This document shows, one piece after another, positions 20,062 to 29,452 of a stretch of 39,093 bases of DNA. The DNA is from Candidatus Magasanikiibacteriota bacterium. GTDB taxonomy: Bacteria; Patescibacteriota; Patescibacteriia; Magasanikbacterales; UBA922. The DNA lies in contig JABIGQ010000016.1 of the NCBI GenBank assembly GCA_018650085.1, positions 1-39,093 on the forward strand, written 5' to 3'. The translations under genes and the position numbers were made by a program. Every line of letters begins with the position of its first letter. The stretch's first letter is position 1. The notes beneath the pieces were generated by a model. It was not told the DNA's origin. It saw nothing but the letters and a program-made list of their open reading frames with translations, and did no database searches.

Positions 20062-20214
20062 TTAAATATCTAAAATTTGCTTCTTCACAGCAGAAACAGC
20101 TTGTTTCTTTCCCTTTTCTTCATGTTTTTTTAATATTTTTAACCTTTCCTTCTTTATTTCTATCATTTTTTCTTCAAATTCTTTTTTTATCTGAACTATC
20201 TGATTATTTATCAT
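20062..20214 (-). CDS. 50-aa highly charged helical small protein
   Basis: Read directly from the minus strand: MINNQIVQIKKEFEEKMIEIKKERLKILKKHEEKGKKQAVSAVKKQILDI*; ends 8 nt before the giant gene start; below the ORF-track length cutoff. Confidence 0.6.
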   Translation of the reverse strand: MINNQIVQIKKEFEEKMIEIKKERLKILKKHEEKGKKQAVSAVKKQILDI

Positions 20215-20362
20215 AGACTATAAAAAATAGATTAATTATACTTTTACTTATGATAGCATAAAAACTATATACTCTTCAATATTATGTACAAAAATATCAA
20301 ACCAAGCTATACTCTATAAAGGAGGAATGGCACTTTTTATAGATTCTCTTTAAGAATGATTT

Positions 20363-21676
20363 ATGGAAAAAGAAAAAAATTACAAAAGACTTTATAATGA
20401 CCTTTTGAAAAACAGCCCCCATGGGATTGCGATTTATGAACCAATTAAAGATGGAAAAAATTTCATATTTATTGAATTTAATAAATCTGCAGAAAAAATG
20501 GATAAAACTTTAAAAAAGAATCTAATTGGGAAAAAAGTAACTGATGTTTTTCCTGGAGTAAAAAAAATGGGGCTTTTTGATATCTTGAAAAAAGTTTATA
20601 AAACTGGAGAACCTGAATTTTTTCCTACTGCTTTTTATGAAGACAAAAAATTACACGGATGGAGACAAAATCATGTTCATAAAACATTTGATAACAACAT
20701 TATCTCTATTTATATAGATAAGACAAAAGAAAAAAAAGATGAACAAGAAATAAAAGAAATTGAAGAAAGGCATTCACTCGCTTTACAAGGAACCTCTGAC
20801 GGTCTTTGGGATTGGGATATTATAAATAATAAAACTTATTTTTCCGATAAATGGAAAAGCATGATAGGATATAATCCTGATGAAATCAAAGATGTCTTTT
20901 CTGAATGGCAAAATCGTCTACACCCAAAAGACAAAGAAAAATGCATGCAATATATACAAAAATATATAAATAGTTCAGGAAACATGCATTTTGAAATTGA
21001 ATTTGATATGATTCATAAAGATGGAAATTCTATTCCCATTTTGGCACGAGCATTTATGATAAAGGATAAAAAAGGAAAGCCTATCCGTATGGTAGGAACT
21101 CATATTGATCTTACCGAACGAAAAAAATATGAAGAAAAGCTAAAAATACAATCCGAAAAATTAAAACAAAATGAATTATTTTTAAATAATATTATAACAC
21201 AAAGTCCTTTTAGTACTTGGATTTCCGATGACAAAGGAACCACTATCAAAATTAATACTGCATGTAAAAAATTGTTTGGAGTAAAAGATGATTATGCAAT
21301 TATTGGAAAGTATAATATTTTTAAAGATGATATTCTTATAGAAAAAAAATTAATCCCTCTTGTAAAAACTGTATTTGAAGAAGGAAAAATTATAAATTTC
21401 ACCATTGACTATCATTTTGATGAAGTAAAGCACGTAAATATACCTGAGGCTACAGCAACTCTTCTGGACGTAACTATTTTTCCAATAAAAAATAAAGATG
21501 GAGAAATTACAAACGCAGTAGTACAACACAAAGATATTACTGCTTCTAAAGCTTGGGAAGAAAAAGATAAAAAACACCAACAAACAGTAGAACAGATGAA
21601 TACATCTATTCAGGAAAAAGAGTCAGAAATAATGAAATTGAGGCGTACTATAAAACAATTGGAAGAGAAAAAATAA
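20363..21676 (+). CDS. multi-PAS domain protein without recognised output domain
   Basis: PAS/PAC signatures: GTSDGLWDWDIINNKTYFSDKWKSMIGY, KGKPIRMVGTHIDLTERKKYEE, AVVQHKDITASKAWEE; ends in a coiled coil. Confidence 0.85.
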   Translation: MEKEKNYKRLYNDLLKNSPHGIAIYEPIKDGKNFIFIEFNKSAEKMDKTLKKNLIGKKVTDVFPGVKKMGLFDILKKVYKTGEPEFFPTAFYEDKKLHGWRQNHVHKTFDNNIISIYIDKTKEKKDEQEIKEIEERHSLALQGTSDGLWDWDIINNKTYFSDKWKSMIGYNPDEIKDVFSEWQNRLHPKDKEKCMQYIQKYINSSGNMHFEIEFDMIHKDGNSIPILARAFMIKDKKGKPIRMVGTHIDLTERKKYEEKLKIQSEKLKQNELFLNNIITQSPFSTWISDDKGTTIKINTACKKLFGVKDDYAIIGKYNIFKDDILIEKKLIPLVKTVFEEGKIINFTIDYHFDEVKHVNIPEATATLLDVTIFPIKNKDGEITNAVVQHKDITASKAWEEKDKKHQQTVEQMNTSIQEKESEIMKLRRTIKQLEEKK

Positions 21677-21680
21677 TTAT

Positions 21681-22019
21681 TTACTCAACCGCCACCCCAA
21701 AATAAATCCAAACCACATCTTCATCATATGGATTACTCTGTGAATGCTTTTCTCCGGGTTCAATCGTTATACAATCCCCTGCTGTTACTTCAAATCTTTT
21801 ATCATCCACCACAAATTCTGCTTTTCCGCTTTCTATATAAAACACTTCGTACATTGTTTCGTGTGTATGTGTTTCTACTGATTGTCCGGATTTAAATGTG
21901 GCTGTAGCAAATGTGGTAAGATTTGGGATTTTTCCTTTTTCTATAATTATTTTTTTCTTTATGTTTTTGTTGTGGGATGTTCCTATTTCTGGGAGGGTTT
22001 TTGTTTGGGTTAGGTTCAT
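21681..22019 (-). CDS. cupin domain protein (intact copy)
   Basis: GQSVETHTHETMYEVFYIESGKAEFVVDD...GDCITIEPGEKH cupin motifs 1 and 2. Confidence 0.92.
   Translation of the reverse strand: MNLTQTKTLPEIGTSHNKNIKKKIIIEKGKIPNLTTFATATFKSGQSVETHTHETMYEVFYIESGKAEFVVDDKRFEVTAGDCITIEPGEKHSQSNPYDEDVVWIYFGVAVE
21792..22019 (-). repeat. direct repeat copy 1 (cupin 5' region)
   Basis: ~228 bp closely matching 22937..23164 by eye, same orientation, flanking the KilA-N gene. Confidence 0.85.
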
Positions 22020-22075
22020 AATTTTTAATTAAATGATTGGAATATTAAAAATATCTGAAAATTTTCTTGCTAATC

Positions 22076-22900
22076 TTATTTTAATTTTTTAATAATATTA
22101 CTCTGTAAAAGTGATTTCATTTGAATAATAGCTATTTCATTTAATCTTTTAAGTCTTTCTTTTTGTTCTAATTTTTGCCTTATAAATTCTGCATTAAGGC
22201 TTTCAAGTCCTGCCAAGCAAACAAGTTGTGAGACATCAGCATAATCCCGCATATTTCCATCTTTATCTTCATTTTCTTCTTTCCACTCTTTGGCGGTTTC
22301 TCCAAAAAGAGCAATATTTAAAACATCAGCTTCATTTGCATAAATATTCCCCATTTGAACTTTTGAAATGTTTTGAGGAATTAAATATTCTTTTACTGCA
22401 TCTGTATGCACAATGTAATTTACTTTCGCCAAAGTTCGTTTGGCATCCCAGCCTAAAAATTTCTTTTCTGTTTCTTCTTTTTTTAGTCGTTGAAATTCTT
22501 TAATTAGGTAGAGTTTAAATTCTGGAGAAATCCAACTTGCAAACTCAAAAGCAATGTCAGTATGAGCAAAAGTACCTCCATATCGTCCAGACTTCGAACG
22601 AATACCAATGGCGTTCGTAGTTTCTATCCATTTCTTAGGAGTAAGAATAAAGGAATTTGAACCACTTTCATTTTTAAAGGTATCGAATTCGACACGGTTA
22701 AAGTTTTGATTATTCATTTTTTCCCATATCCCCATAAACTCAACAGTATATCGAGTTTTCATCCAGTTCTGAATGGCAAATCGAGGATCTTCTGAGTTTT
22801 TAAATTTCGCGATATCTGTCAAGGAAATATAATCTTCGTCATTTTGTTGAAATAAAACGATTTTTTTTCCTTTGACGGTAATGGCATTATTTATTTTCAT
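22076..22900 (-). CDS. KilA-N domain protein
   Basis: MKINNAITVKGKKIVLFQQNDEDYISLTDIAKFKNSEDPRFAIQNWM...GRYGGTFAHTDIAFEFASWISPEFKLYLIKEFQRLK. Confidence 0.9.
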   Translation of the reverse strand: MKINNAITVKGKKIVLFQQNDEDYISLTDIAKFKNSEDPRFAIQNWMKTRYTVEFMGIWEKMNNQNFNRVEFDTFKNESGSNSFILTPKKWIETTNAIGIRSKSGRYGGTFAHTDIAFEFASWISPEFKLYLIKEFQRLKKEETEKKFLGWDAKRTLAKVNYIVHTDAVKEYLIPQNISKVQMGNIYANEADVLNIALFGETAKEWKEENEDKDGNMRDYADVSQLVCLAGLESLNAEFIRQKLEQKERLKRLNEIAIIQMKSLLQSNIIKKLK

Positions 22901-22921
22901 AAAAGATAGATTATTTTAATT

Positions 22922-23164
22922 TTATAATTTCCCTTCAAACTTTTCATCATCCACCACAAATTTTGCTCTTCCGCTTTCTATATAAAACACCTCGTACATT
23001 GTTTCATGTGTATGTGTTTCTACTGATTGTCCGGGTTTAAATGTTGCTGTAGAAAATGTAGTGAGATTTGGGATTTTTCCTTTTTCTATAATTACTTTTT
23101 TCTTTATGTTTTTGTTGTGGGATGTTCCTATTTCTGGGAGAGTTTTTGTTTTGGTTAGGTTCAT
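22922..23164 (-). pseudogene. truncated duplicate of the cupin gene
   Basis: First ~76 aa nearly identical to the 21681..22019 product, then ends in GKL* and lacks cupin motif 2. Confidence 0.85.
22937..23164 (-). repeat. direct repeat copy 2 (cupin 5' region)
   Basis: Partner of 21792..22019. Confidence 0.85.
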
Positions 23165-23225
23165 AAGAAATTACTATACACAAAATTTATTATTTTTTTA
23201 ATTTTCCTCCCCATAAATTTTTTGA

Positions 23226-23939
23226 TTATTCACTCAAACATGACCAAAGCCCCTGAGTCGCTATACAAACTTTAAATTGTAATAGTGTATTATCAGTACT
23301 TAGAATTTTCTGTAATTCACTTTTCAATAATTTTTTCTGCTCACCTAATAAATCATCTACTTCATTTTGTGTATAGTAATTATTATTTTCTTCATTCTTA
23401 TCGTTTTTCATATCTTGATACCCTACATAAGAAGAAATTAAACCTATCACTAACAAAACAATGAATAAGAGAAAAATACTTTTTTGTTTCCAAGTAATTT
23501 TTTGTTCTTTTTCATCTGCTAACGCCCAAACAAGAAGAAGAACAAAAAAAGTTAAAGATGCCAATAATACAAGTATAATTCCTAGTAAAACAAGTGGTTG
23601 TGATACTCTCGGTAAAATAGTAAAGGAAATAGAAACAAAAGTGAAGAATGCTACAAACACAGCCAGTGACTTTGTATTATCGGCTCTCGCGTTTTTCAAT
23701 TCTTCCCCTTGTATGTTTACTTTATCAGAAAGTTCATTTATTTTATCAAAAAGTCCATCTATTTTTGGATCATATTGTTTAAATCTTTCTTCATAATATT
23801 TAAAAACCCGTTCCGATTCATTAGCTACTTTTCTTGCAGTTATCCGACTATCAACATCAAAACCTTCACCAAATTTAGGTGTTTCTGGTTCATTGGGAAT
23901 TGAAGTACTTGTGTTTTCTACAAAAAAATCAGATAACAT
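23226..23939 (-). CDS. predicted membrane protein: coiled coil plus two TM segments
   Basis: FDKINELSDKVNIQGEELKNARADN coiled coil, then two hydrophobic blocks; 3 bp downstream of the 23943 gene. Confidence 0.7.
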   Translation of the reverse strand: MLSDFFVENTSTSIPNEPETPKFGEGFDVDSRITARKVANESERVFKYYEERFKQYDPKIDGLFDKINELSDKVNIQGEELKNARADNTKSLAVFVAFFTFVSISFTILPRVSQPLVLLGIILVLLASLTFFVLLLVWALADEKEQKITWKQKSIFLLFIVLLVIGLISSYVGYQDMKNDKNEENNNYYTQNEVDDLLGEQKKLLKSELQKILSTDNTLLQFKVCIATQGLWSCLSE

Positions 23940-23942
23940 AAT

Positions 23943-24599
23943 CTACATATTAAAAAGAGTTTTATTTGTTTCCTCCTTAAGTAAATTAATAATACTCCTT
24001 GTATTTTCAACATCTCTAAGTGTAAGATTTTTATTTTGCATAGTATTAACATCTCTTCCCAAAAGAAGAGCAAGCTCACTATCTTGTTTTCCAAAAGTAA
24101 GAACTGCAATATTATTACACTCTATATGTTCCTCTTCATGAAAAACACTTATTCTCTTATTAATTCTTTGTGTTGCCTCAATAAGAAGATCATCCTCTTT
24201 TTCTTTAATAATATACTCACACATTGGTAATTTTTCTTTAACAAAATTCATATCTATATTTGAAAAAATAGTTTTTTGTACATATCCAATACGCCCAACA
24301 ACAATTCCTAAATTGATAATTAAAGTAATAAAATCATTTAAAATATTTTCATCTACAACATTAGAATTAAAAAAAATATCTGCACGACTTTTCGAAAATT
24401 GTAACTTAATAGATTTATTAATATGGTTCACCTCTAACCTTGGGACAGTATCCTCAGGAAAATTATCAGGAAGTGATATCAAAACATTTGAAATATCTGG
24501 ATATTTTTCCTTATATTTAAATAAAATATCGTCAAATGAACCAGCAAATATCGTCTGATACATTAATGCTAATTGTATATCTACAATATTACTTTCCAT
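23943..24599 (-). CDS. uncharacterised protein, 218 aa
   Basis: Intact ORF, apparently operonic with the 23226 gene; no recognised family. Confidence 0.65.
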   Translation of the reverse strand: MESNIVDIQLALMYQTIFAGSFDDILFKYKEKYPDISNVLISLPDNFPEDTVPRLEVNHINKSIKLQFSKSRADIFFNSNVVDENILNDFITLIINLGIVVGRIGYVQKTIFSNIDMNFVKEKLPMCEYIIKEKEDDLLIEATQRINKRISVFHEEEHIECNNIAVLTFGKQDSELALLLGRDVNTMQNKNLTLRDVENTRSIINLLKEETNKTLFNM

Positions 24600-24653
24600 A
24601 TATTATTGCTTATAAAATTTAATTACTACTTATTTAACTTTTATCATTACCCC

Positions 24654-27086
24654 CTATACAACAACACTAACCAACCTCCCCTTCACATAAATAACCTTCT
24701 TCACATCTTTCCCCTCCACCCACTTCAAAACATTCTCATGTCCCAAAGCTAATTCCTTCACATCATCCTCAGAAATATCTGCCGCAACCTCAATAGTAGC
24801 ACGAAGTTTTCCATTTACCTGCACCGCAAGAGTAATAGTATCCTCTACAAGAAATTTCTCATCATATTTTGGCCATGATTCTAGAGTAATAGAAGTATCA
24901 TAACCTAAACTCGCCCAAATATCCTCTGTCATATGTGGAGCAAATGGAGAAAGTAATTTTAAAAGTATTTCATATTGATCTTTTGTAATTCCATTTTTCT
25001 GCACAAAATTTACAAACTCCATCATCCGAGCAATAGCGGTATTGAATCCTAGATCTTCTATATCTTCTGTAACTTTTTTGATTGTTTTGTGTAATTCTGA
25101 TTCTACTTTTTCATTGAACAGGCAGGCCTGTTCACTACAGACGACTGTTTTTAGGTTCCAAATGCGATCTAGAAATCTTTTTACTCCTACCAACCCTTTT
25201 GTATTCCATTCTGCGTCCTGATCAAAAGGCCCCATAAACATAATATATGTCCGAAGAGCGTCTGCCCCAAACTCAGCCACCATATCATCTGGATTTACTA
25301 CATTTCCTTTTGACTTACTCATTTTTTCTCCACCTTCTGCTAGGATCATGCCATGACTTGTTCTTTTCTTGTATGGTTCGCTATGTGGAACCTCTCCAAT
25401 CTTATGTAAAAATTGATTCCAAAAACGAGAATAAAGAAGATGAAGAACAGTATGTTCCATTCCACCATTATACCAATCCACCTGCCCCCAATAATTAAGT
25501 GCCTCTTTTGAAGCAAAGGCCTCATCATTGTGTGGATCCATATACCGTAACCAATACCAACTTGACCCTGCCCAATTTGGCATGGTATCTGTTTCACGCT
25601 TTCCCGCTCCCCCACATTTCGGACATTTTGTATTCACCCAATCCGTCATTGCAGCAAGTGGAGACTCTCCTGTGTCTGTAGGCTCATATTTTTCTACTTT
25701 TGGTAACTCTAGTGGTAATTCCTCATCTGGAACAGCTACCCACTCATTACACGCATCACACCATACAAGTGGAATAGGTTCTCCCCAATATCTTTGGCGA
25801 GAAAACACCCAATCTCGAAGACGAAAATTTACTTGTTTTTTTGCAACACCTTTTTCTGCTAACCAATCAATAATTTTAGGCATTGCTTCATCAGAAGACA
25901 ATCCATCAAACTGTAGAGAATTGATTAAAATACCTTTTTCAGGATAACATACTTCAAAATTTTTCACTTGCCCCCAAAGTACATCATCTTTTGGTCTCAC
26001 AGAAAGTTTAAGTGGAATATTATATATCTTAGCAAGTTCAAAATCTCTTTCATCATGAGCATCTGCAAATACAGCTCCTGTCCCATAATGCGCAAGAACA
26101 AAATCAGCAATCCAAATAGGCATTCTATCCCCTGTTGCAGGATTTATAGCATAACTACCTGTAAAAGCCGCTGTTTTTTCCTTTTGAAGTTCTGTACGTT
26201 CAAGATCAGACTTGGTACTTGCCTTTTTAATATATAGATCAATTTCATTTTTTTGTTCAGATAAAGTAATCTTTTTAACCAGTGGATGCTCCGGTGCAAG
26301 AATAATAAAAGTTCCTGAAAAGACAGTGTCAATTCTTGTTGTATATACAGAAATTTTTTCTTCATGCCCTTCTATAGAAAAATCCAACTCAGCACCTTCA
26401 CTCTTCCCTATCCAATTTCTTTGCTGTGTTTTTGCTCTCTCTACAAAATCTACATCATCTAAGCCTTTTAGCAATTTATCTGCATACTTCGTAATAGAAA
26501 GCATCCACTGCGCCTTATTCCTTTTTTCCACTTCTCCTCCACATCTCTCACATGCCCCATTTACTATCTCCTCATTTGCCAAACCAATTTTACAAGAAAG
26601 ACACCAATTAATCGGAACATTCTTCTTATACGCCAGCCCATGCTTTACAAATTGAAGAAAAATCCATTGTGTCCATTTGAAATACTTTGGATCAGTCGTA
26701 TCTACAGCTCTTGACCAATCAAAAGAATAGCCAAGCATCTTTAGCTGACGAGTGAAATTTTCAATATTTTCTTTTGTAACCTCTGCTGGTTGTCTCCCTG
26801 TTTTTATAGCAAAATTCTCTGTTGGCAAGCCAAAAGCATCAAACCCAATTGGATATAATACATTTTTTCCTTCCATTCTCTTTTTTCTACAAATAACATC
26901 CATAGCAGTAAACGGCCTAGGATGCCCCACATGAAGCCCAGCCCCAGATGGATACGGAAATTCAATAAGCCCCAGAAACTTTTCTTTATCCTTATCTTCT
27001 GTCACCTCGTATATTTTATTATCTTCCCATTTCTCTTGCCATTTCTTTTCTCCTTTTTTTGCTAAAAAATCGTTATATGTAGTCAT
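24654..27086 (-). CDS. leuS: leucyl-tRNA synthetase
   Basis: FPYPSGAGLHVGHPRPFTAMD, GEKMSKSKGNVVNPDD; start at MTTYNDFLAKKGEKKWQEKW more likely than the ORF-track start at 27149. Confidence 0.98.
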   Translation of the reverse strand: MTTYNDFLAKKGEKKWQEKWEDNKIYEVTEDKDKEKFLGLIEFPYPSGAGLHVGHPRPFTAMDVICRKKRMEGKNVLYPIGFDAFGLPTENFAIKTGRQPAEVTKENIENFTRQLKMLGYSFDWSRAVDTTDPKYFKWTQWIFLQFVKHGLAYKKNVPINWCLSCKIGLANEEIVNGACERCGGEVEKRNKAQWMLSITKYADKLLKGLDDVDFVERAKTQQRNWIGKSEGAELDFSIEGHEEKISVYTTRIDTVFSGTFIILAPEHPLVKKITLSEQKNEIDLYIKKASTKSDLERTELQKEKTAAFTGSYAINPATGDRMPIWIADFVLAHYGTGAVFADAHDERDFELAKIYNIPLKLSVRPKDDVLWGQVKNFEVCYPEKGILINSLQFDGLSSDEAMPKIIDWLAEKGVAKKQVNFRLRDWVFSRQRYWGEPIPLVWCDACNEWVAVPDEELPLELPKVEKYEPTDTGESPLAAMTDWVNTKCPKCGGAGKRETDTMPNWAGSSWYWLRYMDPHNDEAFASKEALNYWGQVDWYNGGMEHTVLHLLYSRFWNQFLHKIGEVPHSEPYKKRTSHGMILAEGGEKMSKSKGNVVNPDDMVAEFGADALRTYIMFMGPFDQDAEWNTKGLVGVKRFLDRIWNLKTVVCSEQACLFNEKVESELHKTIKKVTEDIEDLGFNTAIARMMEFVNFVQKNGITKDQYEILLKLLSPFAPHMTEDIWASLGYDTSITLESWPKYDEKFLVEDTITLAVQVNGKLRATIEVAADISEDDVKELALGHENVLKWVEGKDVKKVIYVKGRLVSVVV

Positions 27087-27151
27087 ACTTACTCTAATTA
27101 TTAAATTTCCTATTTCTAATATCTTACCTAATTTTAGACTAAATTGCAAGA

Positions 27152-27182
27152 AAAAACATAGCTGATCTAAAGCTATGTTTTT
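27152..27182. terminator. rho-independent terminator (AT-symmetric)
   Basis: AAAAACATAGCT-gatctaa-AGCTATGTTTTT. Confidence 0.75.
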
Positions 27183-27214
27183 ATATTAAAAAAATTATAC
27201 ACAAATTTAAGAGA

Positions 27215-27308
27215 GTACAGTATATTTATTTTTGAACGGATATGTTTATTTCCGTAAAAAGAACGTTTTAAGAAGCAATCATGCAGAGAAAAAATAGATA
27301 TACTGTAC
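27215..27308. other. long-stem structured element, possible ncRNA (strand unknown)
   Basis: GTACAGTATATTTATTTTT (27215-27233) pairs with AAAAATAGATATACTGTAC (27290-27308): 19 bp with one T.G on the + strand reading; inner hairpin ACGGA/TCCGT. Confidence 0.55.
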
Positions 27309-27344
27309 GAAACTATTTTTTAAAAATCACAAATATATAAATCT

Positions 27345-28796
27345 TTATAACCTACCCAAATCCAATTCATTATTACACTCAATCTCACCTACAAACTCCG
27401 ACATATGGCTAATAAGAATAATCGCACCTTCATAACTATTTACCGCACGCGCAATAACAGGAATATGACGGAAATTAATATGATTTGTCGGCTCGTCTAA
27501 AATAAGAAGCCCAGGTCTCATTAACACCAAACGAGCAAAAGATAACAATCCCTTTTGCCCCTCAGATAAATGAGCAACTCTCGTCCCCATAAGCGCACCA
27601 GTAAGTAGAAACCCACTTGCAATAGCTCGCATATCCTGAAGATCAAATCCATCTCCCAAGCTACTTTCCAAAGAATCAAATACAGTTTGATCATAATCTA
27701 GCGTAGCAAAATCTTGACTATAATACCCAATCTTTGTATCTGGTAAAATAGTAGATCCCTCACTTGTCCCATGTAATATAGACCGAAGAAGCGTACTTTT
27801 CCCAATACCATTTGGTCCAGAAATTAACAATCTATCTTTTTGTCTTAAAAGAATGTTTACCTCTTTTGTCTCTGGTTCATGATTTTTAATCACTTTTACA
27901 GAATCAATCTTTACAATATCGCCTACCAATGTCTGCGCAGGAATAGTAAAGTTTTTAATCGTTTTATCTTCACGTCTTACATCCACAGTATCTTCTTCCA
28001 TCTCTGCAATATCATCTTTTAATTTTTTTGCTAACTTACGCATTTTTCCACCCTTGTGTGAAAAGAAGTTCGCCTTATCTTTATTATCTTGTATCTTTTT
28101 CTTCAACTGAGCATTTTTCTTTTTTTCTCGCTCAATTCTATTATTGATTTCTTCCACTACAGAATAATAATCCCCCACATATGTTTCTGCTTTCTTTGTA
28201 AACACATCTAGGTAAATCACACCTTCTGTAAAACAATTTAAAAAATCCGCATCATGAGAAATAACAATCACTGTTTTTTCATACATGACTAAAAATTCTA
28301 TCAAACTATCTATTCCAGCCTTATCCAAATTATTTGTAGGCTCATCTAAAAGTAAGATATCTGGTTTTTGTATAAGAGCAAATGCAAGTAAAATTCTTGC
28401 TTGTTGTCCACCAGATAAATCCCCCACTTTTCTATCCAAAGGAACTGTCAAATTTACCGCATTCATTACCTTCCCTATTTGACTATTTATACCTACAGGA
28501 ACCACCTCAAATGCTTTTAAAAAATATTCTTCTAGAGTCAAACCTGCATCTTCTTTTGCAACCACTTGCAATGCAGTAGCTATAGTAGCCTCATTTGTAA
28601 TAAATACATTTCCACTCGTAGGTTTCAATTCTCCTTTTATTAATTTTAAAAGAGTGCTTTTTCCAGCGCCATTTTGTCCCATCAAGGTTATCTTTGAACC
28701 TTCATGTACACTAAAAGACACCTCGTCTAGGATAGGTTTTCTTTTTTCATATTCAAATGTAGTATTATCAAATCTTAAAATTACGTTTTCTGCCAT
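27345..28796 (-). CDS. ABC-F family ATPase
   Basis: Two ABC domains: GQNGAGKST...LSGGQQARILLAFAL...LLLDEPTNNLD and GPNGIGKST...LSEGQKGLLSFARL...LILDEPTNHIN. Confidence 0.95.
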   Translation of the reverse strand: MAENVILRFDNTTFEYEKRKPILDEVSFSVHEGSKITLMGQNGAGKSTLLKLIKGELKPTSGNVFITNEATIATALQVVAKEDAGLTLEEYFLKAFEVVPVGINSQIGKVMNAVNLTVPLDRKVGDLSGGQQARILLAFALIQKPDILLLDEPTNNLDKAGIDSLIEFLVMYEKTVIVISHDADFLNCFTEGVIYLDVFTKKAETYVGDYYSVVEEINNRIEREKKKNAQLKKKIQDNKDKANFFSHKGGKMRKLAKKLKDDIAEMEEDTVDVRREDKTIKNFTIPAQTLVGDIVKIDSVKVIKNHEPETKEVNILLRQKDRLLISGPNGIGKSTLLRSILHGTSEGSTILPDTKIGYYSQDFATLDYDQTVFDSLESSLGDGFDLQDMRAIASGFLLTGALMGTRVAHLSEGQKGLLSFARLVLMRPGLLILDEPTNHINFRHIPVIARAVNSYEGAIILISHMSEFVGEIECNNELDLGRL

Positions 28797-28918
28797 AATA
28801 AAGCTTATTGTTTAATAAGACAATATTCTCATAATTTCGCTTAATTGTCAACAAAAAGAGACATCTCATGCACAATTCCCCCACGTATGATACAATAACA
28901 CAAACACTAATATCATTT

Positions 28919-29452
28919 ATGAAAATAACCATCATTGGGACACACTCTACAGGAAAAACGACCATAATAAATACTATGCAAGAATATCTACTAAAAACAA
29001 AAAAAACTGTCACTATTCTAAAAGAATTATCCCGAGAATGCCCATTTCCTATAAATGAAAATACCACGCTTACGGCACAAGCATGGATACTCGATAATCA
29101 AATAAAAAAAGAACAAGCCATAGATCACAGTAATGGTCTATTAATCTCAGATAGATCATCTATAGATAATTTCGCCTATATGTACCGTGCCATAGGTGAA
29201 TCTCTACCACATAAATATGAAAAACAAGCCGTAGAACATATGGCTAGTTATGACTTTATTTATAAAACACAAAAATTAGAGATTGACGCAAAAAAAGATA
29301 AAGTACGCTCTACTGATTATGAATTTAGAGATAATATAGACTGGCTTATTATCAACTTACTAGAAAAACATAATATTCCATATATAAATCTTCCTGCAAC
29401 CACAGATACTGCCACACATATAGATTATATTATGCAGTCATCTAATTTTTAG
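28919..29452 (+). CDS. NadR/AAA_28-like P-loop ATPase/kinase
   Basis: MKITIIGTHSTGKTTIINTM Walker A; SDRSSIDNFAYMYRA; internal Met at 28919 is the likely start. Confidence 0.8.
   Translation: MKITIIGTHSTGKTTIINTMQEYLLKTKKTVTILKELSRECPFPINENTTLTAQAWILDNQIKKEQAIDHSNGLLISDRSSIDNFAYMYRAIGESLPHKYEKQAVEHMASYDFIYKTQKLEIDAKKDKVRSTDYEFRDNIDWLIINLLEKHNIPYINLPATTDTATHIDYIMQSSNF

Noticed and set aside
14882-24599. CBASS or similar cyclic-nucleotide defence operon
   Set aside because: The NTase-like domain and PAS/membrane genes are suggestive, but no CD-NTase-associated effector, Cap2/Cap3 or HORMA/TRIP13-like gene was recognised
25247-26934. Plus-strand ORFs opposite leuS (e.g. 25528..25947, 26212..26655)
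   Set aside because: Complement of a confidently identified leuS; no independent coding evidence
27087-27344. T-box leader for leuS
   Set aside because: No T-box consensus (UGGNACC-type bulge) seen, and the terminator-like hairpin is better explained as the end of the upstream unit
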